Shown here in pieces: positions 11,471 to 23,800 of a stretch of DNA of 64,000 bases. The position numbers and the translations under genes were made by a program. The notes beneath the pieces were generated by a model. The model made no database searches. It had not been told where the DNA came from and was given only the letters and a program-made list of their open reading frames with translations. The stretch's first letter is position 1; each line of letters starts with the position of its first letter. Source of the DNA: Nymphalis io (lineage: Eukaryota; Arthropoda; Insecta; Lepidoptera; Nymphalidae); assembly GCF_905147045.1 (NCBI RefSeq), contig NC_065898.1, forward strand, positions 4,712,001-4,776,000. Direction: 5' to 3'.

Positions 11471-12333
11471 AATTTAAGAAATTGGTGGTTAGTATTACTC
11501 TTTGTAGGTACTTTTGGAGTCAAACTTTGAATACCTTCATATATACTTTTAACATTTCACTTATTGAAAACAAAATGCTTAGCTTGCTTGTAAATGAAAT
11601 ACCAGATTACCTTATTAATGTATACTGTAAAAAATAATAATAACTATATCGATACACTTCTCTGAATATTTTTTAATTAACTTACCGTAAAAAAAATTAG
11701 AGTTAATGCAAAAAACAAAGTTAATATTTTAGCCCGCGATAAATAAAATTAGAATAACATTCGCATAGATAAAATACACAAACTTCGTTCATAAATCCTA
11801 TTCTACACTATAAACTTTATTTACTCCACAGACGACATAAATATTTAAGCAGTATGATTATATTAAAAATATTGTAGCTACGAAAATATTAAAAAAATAT
11901 AGTTTTACAGATTTGTTGCAAAACAAGTTTGTACAATATTACAAAAAACATAAAATGCAAATCTAGATTCGATTATAAGGGATACTGTATACTTATTCCT
12001 AACTCTTAACAAAAATGTATCATTGTGTACCTTGTACCTTGATATAATTTTGTTTCTAAAAAGTTAAAAACTAACTGCAAAACCAATAAACCACTGATAA
12101 TTAATTTAAGTCCGTCTAACGTAACTTATTAAACTTACTTTGTCTACACAATTTATAAATTAGAATTTCATTATTTATATTGAACAATATCAATGTTTAT
12201 ATAATCTAGAAAAATTTCGTTTCTGCTATTTCGTATTACGGAATTAAATCGGGCTGAGTGAAAAAATAAGATAATAAGGTCAATAAAAAAATGGATTGAA
12301 ATATTTAAGTCGACTTATTTCTAAATTCATCTA
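11471..12333. other. AT-rich intergenic region between Ago3 and NFU1
   Basis: Very AT-rich with no convincing ORF. As both genes point left, it should hold the Ago3 promoter and the NFU1 3' region. No CpG-rich or repeat block is visible. Confidence 0.5.
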
Positions 12334-12339
12334 TTTATT
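12334..12339 (-). terminator. candidate NFU1 polyadenylation signal
   Basis: 'AATAAA' on the minus strand about 82 bp after the NFU1 stop codon, the first canonical hexamer in a plausible position. In such AT-rich sequence chance matches are common. Confidence 0.4.
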
Positions 12340-12420
12340 TACTAAATCAATAACTTTGTTAAGTAATAAATAAAATACAGATTTTTTCTTAAATATTTCT
12401 TATATCAAATGATTCTCATA

Positions 12421-14210
12421 TTATTCCTGTTTTTCTTTGGTTTTGAGTTGCTCAAATTCCTTGAAAATTTTCTCACTCAACTGTTCATCTTCGTTATCAA
12501 TTTGTTCAACTGCCAAAACTTCTGGTATATAAAACTGCATCATATTTTGAACCTAAAATTTTGATAGTAAAAATTTATGTAAGACATTATTTTATTGACA
12601 AGCTTATAATTTGAAGATTAATATAGGCTATGTTAATATAATTAATATTTACATGTGACGTAATTGTAGACAGAGAGAACATTGTTAGCATAGTCCCATT
12701 TTTGGAAAATGCTGGTAAAAATGAAAGAGATACTTTATATGGGGAATTTATAGACTTCAACAATGTATACACAAATTTGAATACAAAATGAAGTGTATGT
12801 GTTCTTTGTGAGATTAATATTAATTAATTGCGTAAGCTCTTTAAGAAATAAATTTCAAGTTTTCTCTTGGACCAACACCTTCAAGGATAAAAGAGAGAGA
12901 GTGTACACAAGGTCAAAATTAAAAAACTGTAAGGAATGGTCTATATTTCGTTTAGTGGCAATGTATTTTAGCAAAGATGACCAGATCATCAAGCGAACCA
13001 TATGACCTGGGGCCTAATACATTGCCTGATACATTGCATTCCAATTATAATATTTATACCAAAATTAGTACTTAAATTTTAACATGTATAATATGTATTT
13101 TTAACATCCCATTGTTTATAAAAGTACAGAATTATTACTAATATGTTATAAGTACTATATAACTTACACCATTCTTAAGGGTTACAATTGAACTTGGGCA
13201 TGATGAACAAGAGCCTTGCATTTTTAGGCGAAGTACACCATCTTTGAAATCGACAAAAAGGACATCCCCTCCATCTTCCTGTACTGTGGGCCTAATGCGA
13301 GTATCGAGCAGTTCTTTGATCATTTGTACAATTTCATCATCATCTTCATTGATTTCTGAAAATAGGATTTTGGATATTTTTTGTTTTAAATTGTTATAAT
13401 ATTAAAATTTATATGGAAAATTTTAATTCTTCACTCTTTTAAACTAAAGTAAATAAGAAATATTTAATAAGAATGTGATCAATAATCTTTATATAATTGA
13501 TACTATCAAAAACTAAGAAATTATAACAGTAATATTTCAATATTAATAATCTTTACGTGTATCGCCCGAAGGTTTAACATCAGTGACAACGGGCAGTCCA
13601 CTGGCAAAGAAATCCATAATTGTTGCATATATATCTGGTTTCATAAGTTTCCAATCTACATCATCATCCTGTTTTGTGACTGTAATAAAGTCTGATCCAA
13701 AGAATATGCCCTTAACTCCGTCGATGCGAAATAGCATTTTAGCTGAAATGGTAAATTAAATTAAAATATACATATTATTTCAGCATAAGATATATGCAGT
13801 AATATTTTTTTTACCTAAAGGACTACATTGTGCAGCTCCTATGTTAGGAAAATCCATAGTTTGACCAGGCTCCAAGACTTTTGTGCCAGGTAAGAATTTC
13901 AAGCTATTAGGATTTGGTGTTTCTTGTGTCTGAATAAACATTGTACGATGACTACATTTATTTAAGGAAGGCCTTTTTTGATATTCTTTCGAGGAAAAAG
14001 GCAGCTGAGATAAGCTGCTAAAGAATTTATTATCATTATAACTGAAAAATTAAAACTTGATTAATAAAAATAAAAAATATATTCGGTAATGGGTACTAAA
14101 AATATTGAGAAAATCTACTGCTAATTTATTAGTAAAACTTACTTATATACAACATATAACTTCTTACATTGATTCGAAATTCTAATAAATCGCATTGAAT
14201 TTCGTAACAT
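12421..14210 (-). CDS. NFU1: NFU1 iron-sulfur cluster scaffold, mitochondrial
   Basis: Late-acting Fe-S carrier of the mitochondrial matrix, which supplies [4Fe-4S] clusters to lipoyl synthase and respiratory complexes. Five exons join in one frame with GT/AG borders: 14143-14210, 13815-14041, 13557-13742, 13168-13355 and 12421-12552, giving 266 aa, close to the human protein. The first 30 residues ('MLRNSMRFIRISNQCKK') are basic and lack acidic residues, as expected of a mitochondrial presequence. The Nfu N-terminal domain runs from about 57 ('FIQTQETPNPNSLKFLPG') to 145. The NifU-like C-terminal domain has 'RPTVQEDGGDV' and the cluster-binding CxxC in 'GSCSSCP' (Cys210 and Cys213). The protein ends in a charged, Glu/Lys-rich tail. 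No break was seen, so it appears functional. Confidence 0.95.
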
Positions 14211-14684
14211 ATTTATTTTCTAAATTGCGACGTTACACTGATATTTATTTTTCGCTTAGTGACAAAATTCATGAACTCGAGAAAAATATTTCAAATTGAA
14301 ATGACATATCAAAAAGTAATGTTGCCAGTCATTTTCTTTTAAATTAAACTTTTTGGATTTAAAGCTCAAAAAAATACCGTCTCCCTAACGAGACAGGAGG
14401 CTTTGTTATTCAGTGGGACATAAATGAGTTGTTGCTTATATTATATTTCTTTAACACGAATGAAATCATTTCGTTCATAAAATAAAATAGTGACTGTTTT
14501 ACCACAATTGTAGTTTTTTTTTTATAGTCGATAATACTAAAGAGCAGTCAAAGTGACATTGATTTTAATTAAATTTTACAATGAAGATTAGGGCTGCCAT
14601 CCGTATGAGAGACTATAAAATATATTGTTTTTAAGGAAATGTGTAAAGCATTCAACTTAGTAAAAATATTTTTCAATTTTTTCT
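14211..14684. other. NFU1 upstream region
   Basis: AT-rich sequence without coding signal. It should contain the NFU1 promoter. No TATA box or other element could be assigned with confidence. Confidence 0.4.
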
Positions 14685-14888
14685 TTATTGTTTACAATGT
14701 TCAAAAATATTTTTTATTATTGTTAAATGTATCATACGTGGCACTCTATAGCCTTCTATAGCCCTTTTCACAAGTTTGGCCAAATTTGAGACGTCGCGCA
14801 CTTTATTACAAGAATCATTTAATAATTTGAGCAATTCGTTAGCTGTAAAATGGTGTACTTGTATTATTTTCAATGTTTTGTGCACCTA
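14685..14888 (-). CDS. unrecognised exon-like ORF (C-terminal exon?)
   Basis: A 66-residue frame, not Met-initiated: it begins 'VHKTLKIIQVHHF' directly after an acceptor-like 'TTAATAG' and ends 'IIKNIFEHCKQ' stop. In-frame stops lie immediately upstream, so if real it is a terminal exon or uses a GTG start. The composition is helical and basic ('NLAKLVKRAIEGYRVPR'). I found no partner exon with a good donor in the next 300 bp; a short frame at about 14934-15025 ending 'NKKSDILNWLLRLPS' is the only nearby candidate, but it carries its own stop. I do not recognise the family, and it may be a chance frame. Confidence 0.3.
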
Positions 14889-15239
14889 TTAATTCATTAT
14901 TACATTTTATTGGCAGTGCTATGATGGAAGTCTGAGAAGCCAGTTTAAGATGTCTGACTTTTTGTTGGCTGGCGTTGGCATTGACAAAGCAACAAACATC
15001 ATTTTACATTTAATAATAATAAACATGATGCATAAAAATCGCCAACAAAACAAAGTTTTTTTTCTCAACAGCAAATATCGGTAATCGATACTAAATATCA
15101 ATTTGTGCCTATAATCGAATCGACAACCAAAATGTTACTTTGTTTATTAGGTCTTTCGTTAGTTCAATCTTTCATAATAATTCATAAAGTGAATAACCAA
15201 ATGGGTTGTCAATTGTTTAAAATAATAATAAATATTTAT

Positions 15240-15430
15240 TAACACAATAAAGTAGAATAGAATAGAATATGCTTTATTGTACACCAAAAGAGTTACAGAA
15301 ACATTTTAAACACAAACACAAAAGAAACGAAAACTATTTTGTACAAAAGGCGATCTTATCGCTAAAAGAGCGATCTCTTCCAGACAACCTTTGGGTGAAG
15401 GACATGAAATAAATAAATGAATAAAGCGGT
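15240..15430 (-). repeat. probable LINE 3' tail repeat
   Basis: The block contains 'TGCTTTATTGTACACCAAAA', 'GGCGATCTTATCGCTAAAAG' and 'AGCGATCTCTTCCAGACAAC', next to a short (AGAAT)n-like run. I know this unit as a recurrent lepidopteran repeat, commonly the end of non-LTR elements. Only one copy is present here, so class and orientation rest on memory rather than on comparison in this window. Confidence 0.5.
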
Positions 15431-15474
15431 AAGGAGGTGTACTAATCATTTCAATTTTTATTTTTTAAATAAAT

Positions 15475-15610
15475 ATAAATATATATATACACAGTACTAT
15501 AGCTATTTATACATACATATAAATAAATAATATATACATAAACATACACATATAATATATAATACACAACATTAAAAAAAAATGTTATTATGATAATAAT
15601 AATAATTAAA
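15475..15610. repeat. AT-rich simple sequence
   Basis: A cluster of imperfect (TA), (ATAC) and (TAA) repeats. It abuts the SINE-A copy that follows. Confidence 0.7.
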
Positions 15611-15611
15611 A

Positions 15612-15914
15612 AGTCGAGATGGCCCAGTGGTAAGAACGCGTGAATCTTAACCGATGATCGCAGGTTCAAACCCGGGCTGGCACCACTGAATTTTCATGTG
15701 CTTAATTTGTGATTATAATTCATCTCGTGCTTGACGGTGAAGAAAAACATCGTGAGGAAACCTGCATGTGTCTAATTTCATCGAAATTCTGCCACATGTG
15801 TATTCCACCAACCCGCATTGGAGCAGCGTGGTGGAATAAGCTCCAAACCTTCTCCTCAAAAAGGGAGAGGAGGCCTTAGCCCAGCGGTGGGACATTAACA
15901 GGCTGTTACTGAAT
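15612..15914 (+). mobile_element. full-length SINE-A
   Basis: tRNA-derived head with A-box-like 'GAGATGGCCCAGTGGTAAG' and B-box 'CAGGTTCAAACCCGGG', body 'TCGTGAGGAAACCTGCATGT', and end 'GTGGGACATTAACAGGCTG'. It is one of the best-preserved copies, with 51.1 and 55.5 kb. It sits immediately beyond the 3' end of the LINE at 15.94-18.09 kb. Confidence 0.9.
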
Positions 15915-15934
15915 AATAAATAGCAATAAAGTGC

Positions 15935-18090
15935 GGCAGATAATAAAACAACACTGCCTGATAATTATAAAGACAAATAATATGCCTTGAGTCTGATTTT
16001 AAATGTGTTAATAGTTTGAGATTGTCTTAAGTGGAGTGGTAAAGAATTCCATAGGCGAACTGCTTGGACAGAGAAAGAATTGGTATAAAAAGAAGAAGAG
16101 TGAGAAGGAATTTTAAGAATTAGATTATTGTCAGATCGTAGAGTGCGGCCGTGCGAGTCCTTAAGGAATTCAAAACGGTGTTTAAGATAGTGCGGAGAAT
16201 TTGGATGAAAAAGTATACAGTAAAGAAGAGAAAGAATATGAGTATTCCTGCGAAGACGGATTGGAAGCCACTCGAGTTTTTTGCGAAATTCAGAAATGTG
16301 GTCAAATTTGCGGAGTCCGAATATAAACCCAATACAGAGATTTTGAATACGCTCGAGTTTATTTAATTGCTCCTCTCTTAGGTCGACATAGCAGGTGTCA
16401 GCGTAATCAAGGATGGGCAGGAGGATGGCTTGAGCTAACGCAATTTTGGTAGGAATAGGTAGAAATTTACGTAATCTACGAATGGACCCAATTGAGTGAA
16501 ACATCTTCCTGCTCACTTCACTTATTGTGACATCCATGAGAAATTTTCATCTATATATATTCCTAAATTTTTAACTTTGCTGCTTAATGGGATTACAGTA
16601 TTGTTAAAGACAACAGGTGGCAAACAAGAATAGTCTACACGAGGTAATAATTTATAACTGCCAATTATAATACCCTGGCTTTTAATAGGATTTACTCTGA
16701 GACCAAAAGAAAGACTCCACTTTAAAATTTTGTCTAAATCAGAATTAATTAATTGAATAGTATGTGGTAGGTCAGTAATTTTGGAATGGGCATAAATTTG
16801 GAGATCGTCGGCATACAGGTGATAGGAAGAAGAGATATGTTGACTTACAGAGCTAATGAAAATTGAGAATAGAAGAGGAGATAAGACACCGCCTTGGGGA
16901 ACACCGGCACTTACCGCCAACCAGTCCGAGTAAGAATCCTGGATTCGAATACGTTGACGGCGACCATTAAGATAATTATAAAACCAATTAATTACCGATG
17001 GAGATATATTAAGAGAATTTAGTATAGCCAGGAGTATGTCGAAATCTACAGTATTGAAAGCATTACTAAAATCAAGCAATGATAAAATTGTAACTTCCTG
17101 GTTATCCATAGCTAATCTGATGTCATTAGTAATCTTGACTAATGCAGTAACCGTACTATGGCAGGATCTAAAACCAGATTGAAAAAGATTTAACAGGTTG
17201 TAGGAAGACAGGAAGAGGTTAAGTTGTTGATGTACAAGACGCTCAAGAACTTTTGGAAGAAAGGGAAGGATGGAAATAGAACGATAATCACCATAAAACG
17301 AAGGATTATTTTTTTTAGATAGAGGGATTATTTGAGCATCTTTCCAGGAGTCAGGAAAGGTACAGGAATTAATGGAATTATTGAATATGCATGTTATAGC
17401 CGGAGTTAAATAATCAATAATAGGCAGGATCATTTTACGGCTAATGCAGTCAGAACCAACGGCATCAGAATTTATAGCTAAGATATTCTTCTTAACATCA
17501 CATTCGGTAAAATCAGGAAAAATAAAGGGAAAAAAAGTCGGAGATGATGATGCAGAAAGTTGAATTAATGTATTAGATTTAGTTGTACTATTTATGGTAA
17601 CTGAAGATGCAAATTGATGGTTAAGTTGGTTGAGATCCAGGGTACTAGTGGAGGTATCGATATGTGACTTGCCAACTCCAAGAGACTTGAGAAATTTCCA
17701 GACTCTGGAAGCGTTGTCGTCCTCAACAACAGATTTAAAAATGTGCCTTTGATATTTTTTATAATTTAATTTGTTCTTATCAGATGGATTAGACTTATAT
17801 TTCACTTTTGCCAAATTTTTCTTATGCTGGAGTTCTTTAATTTTGGGAGTAATCTGCTGGTAAGTGCTTTATACGTATACGCCTAATAGGAGCATGTACG
17901 TCGTACAATTGAGTCAGAAGAGAGTTAAAAATATTAACCCACTCATTAACCGTAACACCGTACAAAGCTTCTATTCTATTCTAGCCACTTTATTTTAGCA
18001 GCATCCTCTCGCAATTGCTTCACACACATTCTTCCGAAATTGCGTTGCAGGAGAATTCTAGGTTTAGCTCTAGGAGGTCTAATTTTATAA
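15935..18090 (-). mobile_element. CR1/Jockey-superfamily LINE copy (frameshifted)
   Basis: Minus-strand reverse transcriptase in two overlapping frames (16522-17814, then 15965-16537), so one frameshift near 16.53 kb separates an RT-bearing part from the C-terminal part. The RT shows 'LDFSNAFNTVD' and 'YADD'. The C-terminal part ends with 'VRLWNSLPLHLRQSQTINTF', typical of CR1/Jockey-type ORF2 proteins. Upstream to about 18.09 kb the frame is broken. The 'GVPQGGVLSPLLFSIF' box is intact. Endonuclease sequence was not found, so the copy is 5'-truncated. The product would drive target-primed reverse transcription, but this copy is dead by frameshift and truncation. Confidence 0.85.
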
Positions 18091-18375
18091 GAAAGGAAGA
18101 GGTAGAGAAGTAAAACATAACCAACCTCAAATTTTTATTAGTTTAACTCTAACTTGTGAACTATACGTTGTTATAGATCAACTTATGATTATTTGTTTTT
18201 ATGTTTGTTGACCCGGCTTTCTTTTTGATTTTTGTTTGTTAAATATTTAATCTTGACTTGGTATAACAATATATTTCACCTATGATTTTGAACTTGACGA
18301 CCATATTTCAATGCGCATATATTTTTTATTATAGAAAATCTGTTTTTATATTTTATTAGTCAAGTATTTAACATT

Positions 18376-18379
<4 letters not shown>

Positions 18380-18433
<54 letters not shown>
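18380..18433. repeat. (CA)n/(TA)n microsatellite
   Basis: Short (AC) run followed by about 22 TA units. Confidence 0.95.
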
Positions 18434-18439
<6 letters not shown>

Positions 18440-18527
18440 TTTATTATTTTTTAATTTGTATACATATTTATGTGTATTAATTTGCTGTTAAGAGTTTTTT
18501 TTAGATTCCAAGTGGAGCATTATTCTG

Positions 18528-18734
18528 TTACAAATGTTGGGTTTGTGTTACACGAATTATAAATTTTGACGAAGGAGTCATAAAAGCATTATAAGATACA
18601 GTGATGGTAATTCTAATGTCTTTGTTGCCAAGTATAACTCTTACAAAGGCTTTCTCATGCACTGCCCGAAGGCCTGGAGAAAAATGAATCAAGAATTTAT
18701 CATGATAAGTTTTGGGTAGTATAATAGAAGACAT
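18528..18734 (-). CDS. unrecognised 68-aa ORF
   Basis: ATG-initiated minus-strand frame, 'MSSIILPKTYHDKFL..' to '..SKFIIRVTQTQHL' stop. Codon use and amino-acid balance look more protein-like than in the neighbouring AT-rich frames, and no known repeat overlaps it. There is no recognisable domain or signal peptide, and no flanking exon was found. It may be a decayed gene or transposon fragment. Confidence 0.2.
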   Translation of the reverse strand: MSSIILPKTYHDKFLIHFSPGLRAVHEKAFVRVILGNKDIRITITVSYNAFMTPSSKFIIRVTQTQHL

Positions 18735-18769
18735 AATGATGAAGAGATGAACGTTTTATGTCACATTTT

Positions 18770-20850
18770 TAAACTTTTTGAATGTGTTACATCATTTACA
18801 TAATAAGTAATGGTACCTTCAGCTCTCATGTTTTAAAAATGGCCTATGTACACGAATAATCAACTAAAAAACATAAAACCTCAAACTATTTGAAATCGTC
18901 TTTTTTCATGACATATTTTTATGCACTTTGTATTTAAATATAGAAATTAAAGACATAAGTGAAAAATCACATATTCCTCATGATGGAAGGTAATGTTATG
19001 TACGGTGGGGGAGACACGGTACAGCCAACCTTACGTCAATGGCCAGTTATGGAGAAACAAATTAAACCAGAACTATCAAATCAAAAACTGCAGGGTAGCA
19101 ATTGTGTTTGGTGCAGATAATCTTCAATAACGTTACAGTAGTATGCGCAAGCGATCCTGTGATGTGACGGAAAGGATACCGCTGGTTTTTAAGTAGAAAA
19201 TCCAATGCAACGTTTGACACCTGCAAGTCCTACATACCTTCATTTCCTACATTCCCCCATTTCATGTGGGGGAAATGCATATTGCTGTTTGGTGGTAGAA
19301 TATGTGATGAGTGGGTTCCTACACAGAGGGACTTACTAAAAAACAAAGTAAAAAAGTTAAGGTTGGAATGAATTTTACCTATAATTAATTACTTCAACAA
19401 ATCTGAAAATATATCGATGTCTTTATCGACTTTAAAATTTTAGTTGATATCGATTTTATACCAGGAAATCTTCAGACAATAAGTAAGGGAAGTAAACACT
19501 CTTAGGATACGCTTAATTACTATACACTGAAGTTTTGTAGAGCAGGTGAATTATAAAATATTATAAAAGGTGGAATTCAATTTTATCAGAACAAAAAAGA
19601 ATTTTAATCATGACTTAATTCTTTTGTAACATGGAACGAAGTTATATAAGTAAATTTCAAAATTTTAATCAAAAATATTAACAGTTTGAGTAACTGATAA
19701 ACCATTCTAATTTGTCAAATTTTAGAACCAGCATATACCATCATATATTCATGTTTTGTCATAAACATAATATATTTATAGGGTTTTATTAAAACAACTT
19801 TTTATAATTGGATGTCTATAATTACAAAGAAGAATACAGCAAACTAAAAAGTATCTTATATGAATATATCTTACTAAATAGGCCTATTATATATATTTTT
19901 ACAATAGGTACCATTCGGAAATAAGAATGACATATAAAATATTAACTATGCTGTTATAATTTTGTTATATATTTAGTTAATCTATAATTTGCACATAATA
20001 TTATAGAAACTTTGCTGCATTTATAAATTCTGTAATGAAAATTATTAATAAGGATTTATAACATTTTTATTTATCACAAATATATAAAAATATTATATAT
20101 TTTTATACGTTGTTTAATATGCTCCTAAATCTGATAATTATATATATCGTAGCTATTATAGTTAAATATATATATCGATCACGATTCATATTTGTATTAC
20201 TTATGATTAAATAAAATTAAAAAAAAAAACAAGACGGCAGTGTATATAGGTTAGGAATAATACGACAAGTCAATTTTTTTTACACTGTCATTGCAATATA
20301 TTATTTTAAGTAATAAAATTAACCTCATAGCAGAAAAAATTGTGTTCTTTGTTGAACATATTTTTATTATTTTACCTGATCAAGGAGTCATCGTACCTAC
20401 ATTGGGTTTAAAATTAAATTATATATAAGATATTTAACATTGATCAAATAGCTTCATTAATAGTAAATGAACACATTAAATTTAGGACTTTCATATATTC
20501 TATAGGTACCGATTGGTAGCTGGAGTATATATTTAAATTAAACAATAGGAGATTTCTTTAAGATATTCTTAAGGATTTATTTAATAAGTATACAAAATTA
20601 TAAAAATCTAAGACTTAATATAAATATTTAATTAATAGCTCTCATTAATATAGTAATTACAAATAAAACAGTTTAATAAAGTCAATATTTTAGAATTCAT
20701 ATATATAATATACATTATATATTTTTTAAATTTTAAAACAAGGCGGCAGATATTATTCAACATATGCCTATTTTTCAAGAAAAAAAATATCATGTTAACA
20801 TTATATTGACCAATAATTAAAAATAATTTGATATTACTATAATTTATAAT
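18770..20850. other. gene-poor AT-rich region with repeat scraps
   Basis: Contains a decayed relative of the 7.4-kb GC-rich fragment at about 19.14-19.28 kb and a short SINE-D scrap at 19.28-19.33 kb. The remainder, downstream of the Spaetzle-like gene, is very AT-rich with no coding signal. Confidence 0.5.
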
Positions 20851-23800
20851 CTATGGCTTGCATCGGCACACGCAGCACGATGGGAATAAAAACCAGTCCA
20901 TGAATATGCCAGCACAGTCGTCATTGGGGTCATAGGCCAGCAATCGATGCCATTTGTACTTCTGTTCACACCCGCAATCGCCTGAACATCTCGAGGTAGA
21001 TTTTTTGCTATTAAAAAAATACATTTTTAATATAAAATACATTTTTAAGATAATTTGGTGTTATATTGTTCACCTAACATTCTCGTTTCACTTTTAACAT
21101 ATTACGTCATATCATTTATTAAAAAAAAAAGGTTTGAGAGGTTATCTCGTGATTATCATAATATAACACATTTGAAAAAATTTTAAAGTAAATGTAATAT
21201 TACAAATATATTATTATATTTTATCTGCATTCACTATTTGATGTAAGGATTCGCGATAGCTATTTATTATATGCAATGCCTGCATCAAAATCGAACTAGT
21301 TAGTAATTGTTAAATAAAATTATTCAGACATAGTATTATTTTTTAATTTAATTTTTGTACACTTAAACATAAACATTTTACGCAATGACATTTCAGAAAA
21401 CAATGTTGCTCTTAGCATTTAATCAGACCTGCTTAAAATAAACCGGTTATACCAAAGAGAAAGTCTAAAGAAAGTGAAAATAACAAAATAGGTGCAATAA
21501 TAAATGTATTCTTGCGTATATTTCAATACTAGCTAGTTAACCGTCCAGGATATTACAATGATAGCTAGTTGACGGGGGCAGAATTGTTAGTAAAAAAAGT
21601 TTATATCGTAATTAATGGTTTACGCGGTACACCTCTGTAAAGCTCCACAGCCCACTCTATATGATTTTTTCTGACATCTTCACCATTTATTGTCATATAT
21701 CAGGACATCTAAACCTTCCTCACAAATCATTCCGTCCATGGATGATAACCGTATGAAAATCCATTCGGTAGTTAATCGCGTTTAGATAGACAGACAGACG
21801 CGGTGGTTTGTTTTATAACATCAATTGATGGTTAACTTTGGGCTCTAGATACAAACAAAAAACATTTAGCTTAAATAGTATTATAAAAATAAAATATACA
21901 TATCGTTAAAACAAATTACATTAGGTAGCTTTAATAAAATACACTTCAATGTTGGTATTTGAGACATTAAATATATAAATAATCCTAAACCTAATATATT
22001 CACCGTATTTGGTTTTATTTGACATTCTGCATTCCAATTGATCTAGTCATACATTTTATCACTAGGCCATTATAAGTAGTATTTCGTTGGAATAGATTAT
22101 AATATTTCAACTTTAGAAGAACTAGTGCGTATTCTTTTTTTTATAGAATAGGAAGGTGGACGAGCATATGGGCCACCTGATGGTAAGTGGTCACCAAACG
22201 CCCTTAGACATTGGCATTGTAAGAAATGTCAACCATCGCTTATTCAATCTTCTATTTTTATTTATTGGTTATTATAATTTATATATCTGAGATTAAGATG
22301 AGATTTTATTTCTCGGTAAAAACTTTTAAATCTATAATATTATTATAAATGAGAAATTTGTCTGTCTCTTACGCTTTCACGGTTAAACCACTGAGTCGAT
22401 TTTGATAAAATTTGGTATGAAGCAAAGTTGGACGCCAAGGGAGAACATAAGACTATTTTTTATACCTAGCACTAATATATAGACAAAAACTATTTATGGG
22501 TATATAAATTAAAATCGTTACTATAAAAGTATGATTATAGCAAAGCATTCTCATTTTAAAAAAGAAACCTATGACTTTTTAAATTTATTTTGCATAAAAA
22601 ATACAAATGGATATGTTGTGGAATGTAATAAATAAAAAAAAAGATATTGGGAACATGTCTGGCATTTATATCGATATAAATTTCCGACGCTGTCGTCTTA
22701 TCCCAAAATAATGTATGGACGTAGTTTTATAAATAATACTTATAAATTTAACAGAGACTAACCAATATTTAACATGCAATAGTGCAATTGTCTATGTACA
22801 AGTACAGGAGCAGTGTCTATATCACTTTCATAGCCTGACGAAATTTTTTGGCTGGCACCAAATTCAAGTCTTTAAGATTGTAATATGTAGCCGTACAAAC
22901 CAACCGATATTAAATTGAGGTATTGTTATATATGCCAGCGCCTATGTTCGAACATGCTTCATACCAAATTTCAATTTCAAAAGGTGAACTCTCTATTCTC
23001 TAACTCTTATAATCCGATGGGACGGCAATTCGACACGACCGGAAAAAGTTCAGCCGAAAGACCAACGGCTTTACGTGCTTTCGGAGGCAAGGGAGTGTTT
23101 TTTTTTTTCAGCCTTTTGCCGTCCACTGCTGGACGAAAGCCTCCCCCATAGAACGCCAACCATCCCGATCTTGGGCAGTCCGCATCCATCCCGAACCTGC
23201 CACCTTTTTTAAATCGTCGGCCCATCTTGTCACAGGGCGTCCTACACTACGTTTGCCTAAGCGTGGTCTCCACTCCAACACGTGTCGGCTCCATAGGCCA
23301 TCAATGCGCCTGGAGACATGACAAGCCCACTTCCACTTCAGCGAGCTAATTCTAAGCGCGATGTCGGTGACTTTAGTTCTCTGGCGAATGTCCTCATTTC
23401 GGATTCTATCTGCCAGAGAAACCCCAAGCATCGCGCGTTCCATTGCTCGCTGAGCGACCCTAAATTGGTGGACCAGTCCTACGGTAAGTGTCCACGTTTC
23501 GGCACCGTAAGTCATTACAGGTAGGACGCACTGATTGAAGACCCTGGTCTTAAGCGACTGTGGGATCGACGATTCAAAAATATGACGTAACTTCCCGAAT
23601 GCCGCCCAGCCCAAACGTATTCTTCTTTTAGCCTCCTTCTCAAAGTTGTGCCGGCCAAGTTGTATAGTTTGGTCCAGGTAGATATATTCCTGCACAACTT
23701 TAAGTGGAGAGCCATTTACGACCACTGGTCTCGGGAATACATGACGGTTTGCCATAATTTTGGTCTTTTCAATGTTCATCCCGAGACCTACTTGTCTTGA

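Noticed and set aside
15612..15680. tRNA gene (A and B boxes in the SINE-A head; likewise SINE-B and SINE-C heads)
   Set aside because: The box motifs are present, but the same tRNA-like head recurs attached to the same 250-300 bp body at many sites, and no complete cloverleaf with paired acceptor ends was seen. These are SINE promoters, not tRNA genes.
18380..18433. (TA)n tract as a replication or attachment site
   Set aside because: An ordinary microsatellite. Nothing around it supports a functional role.
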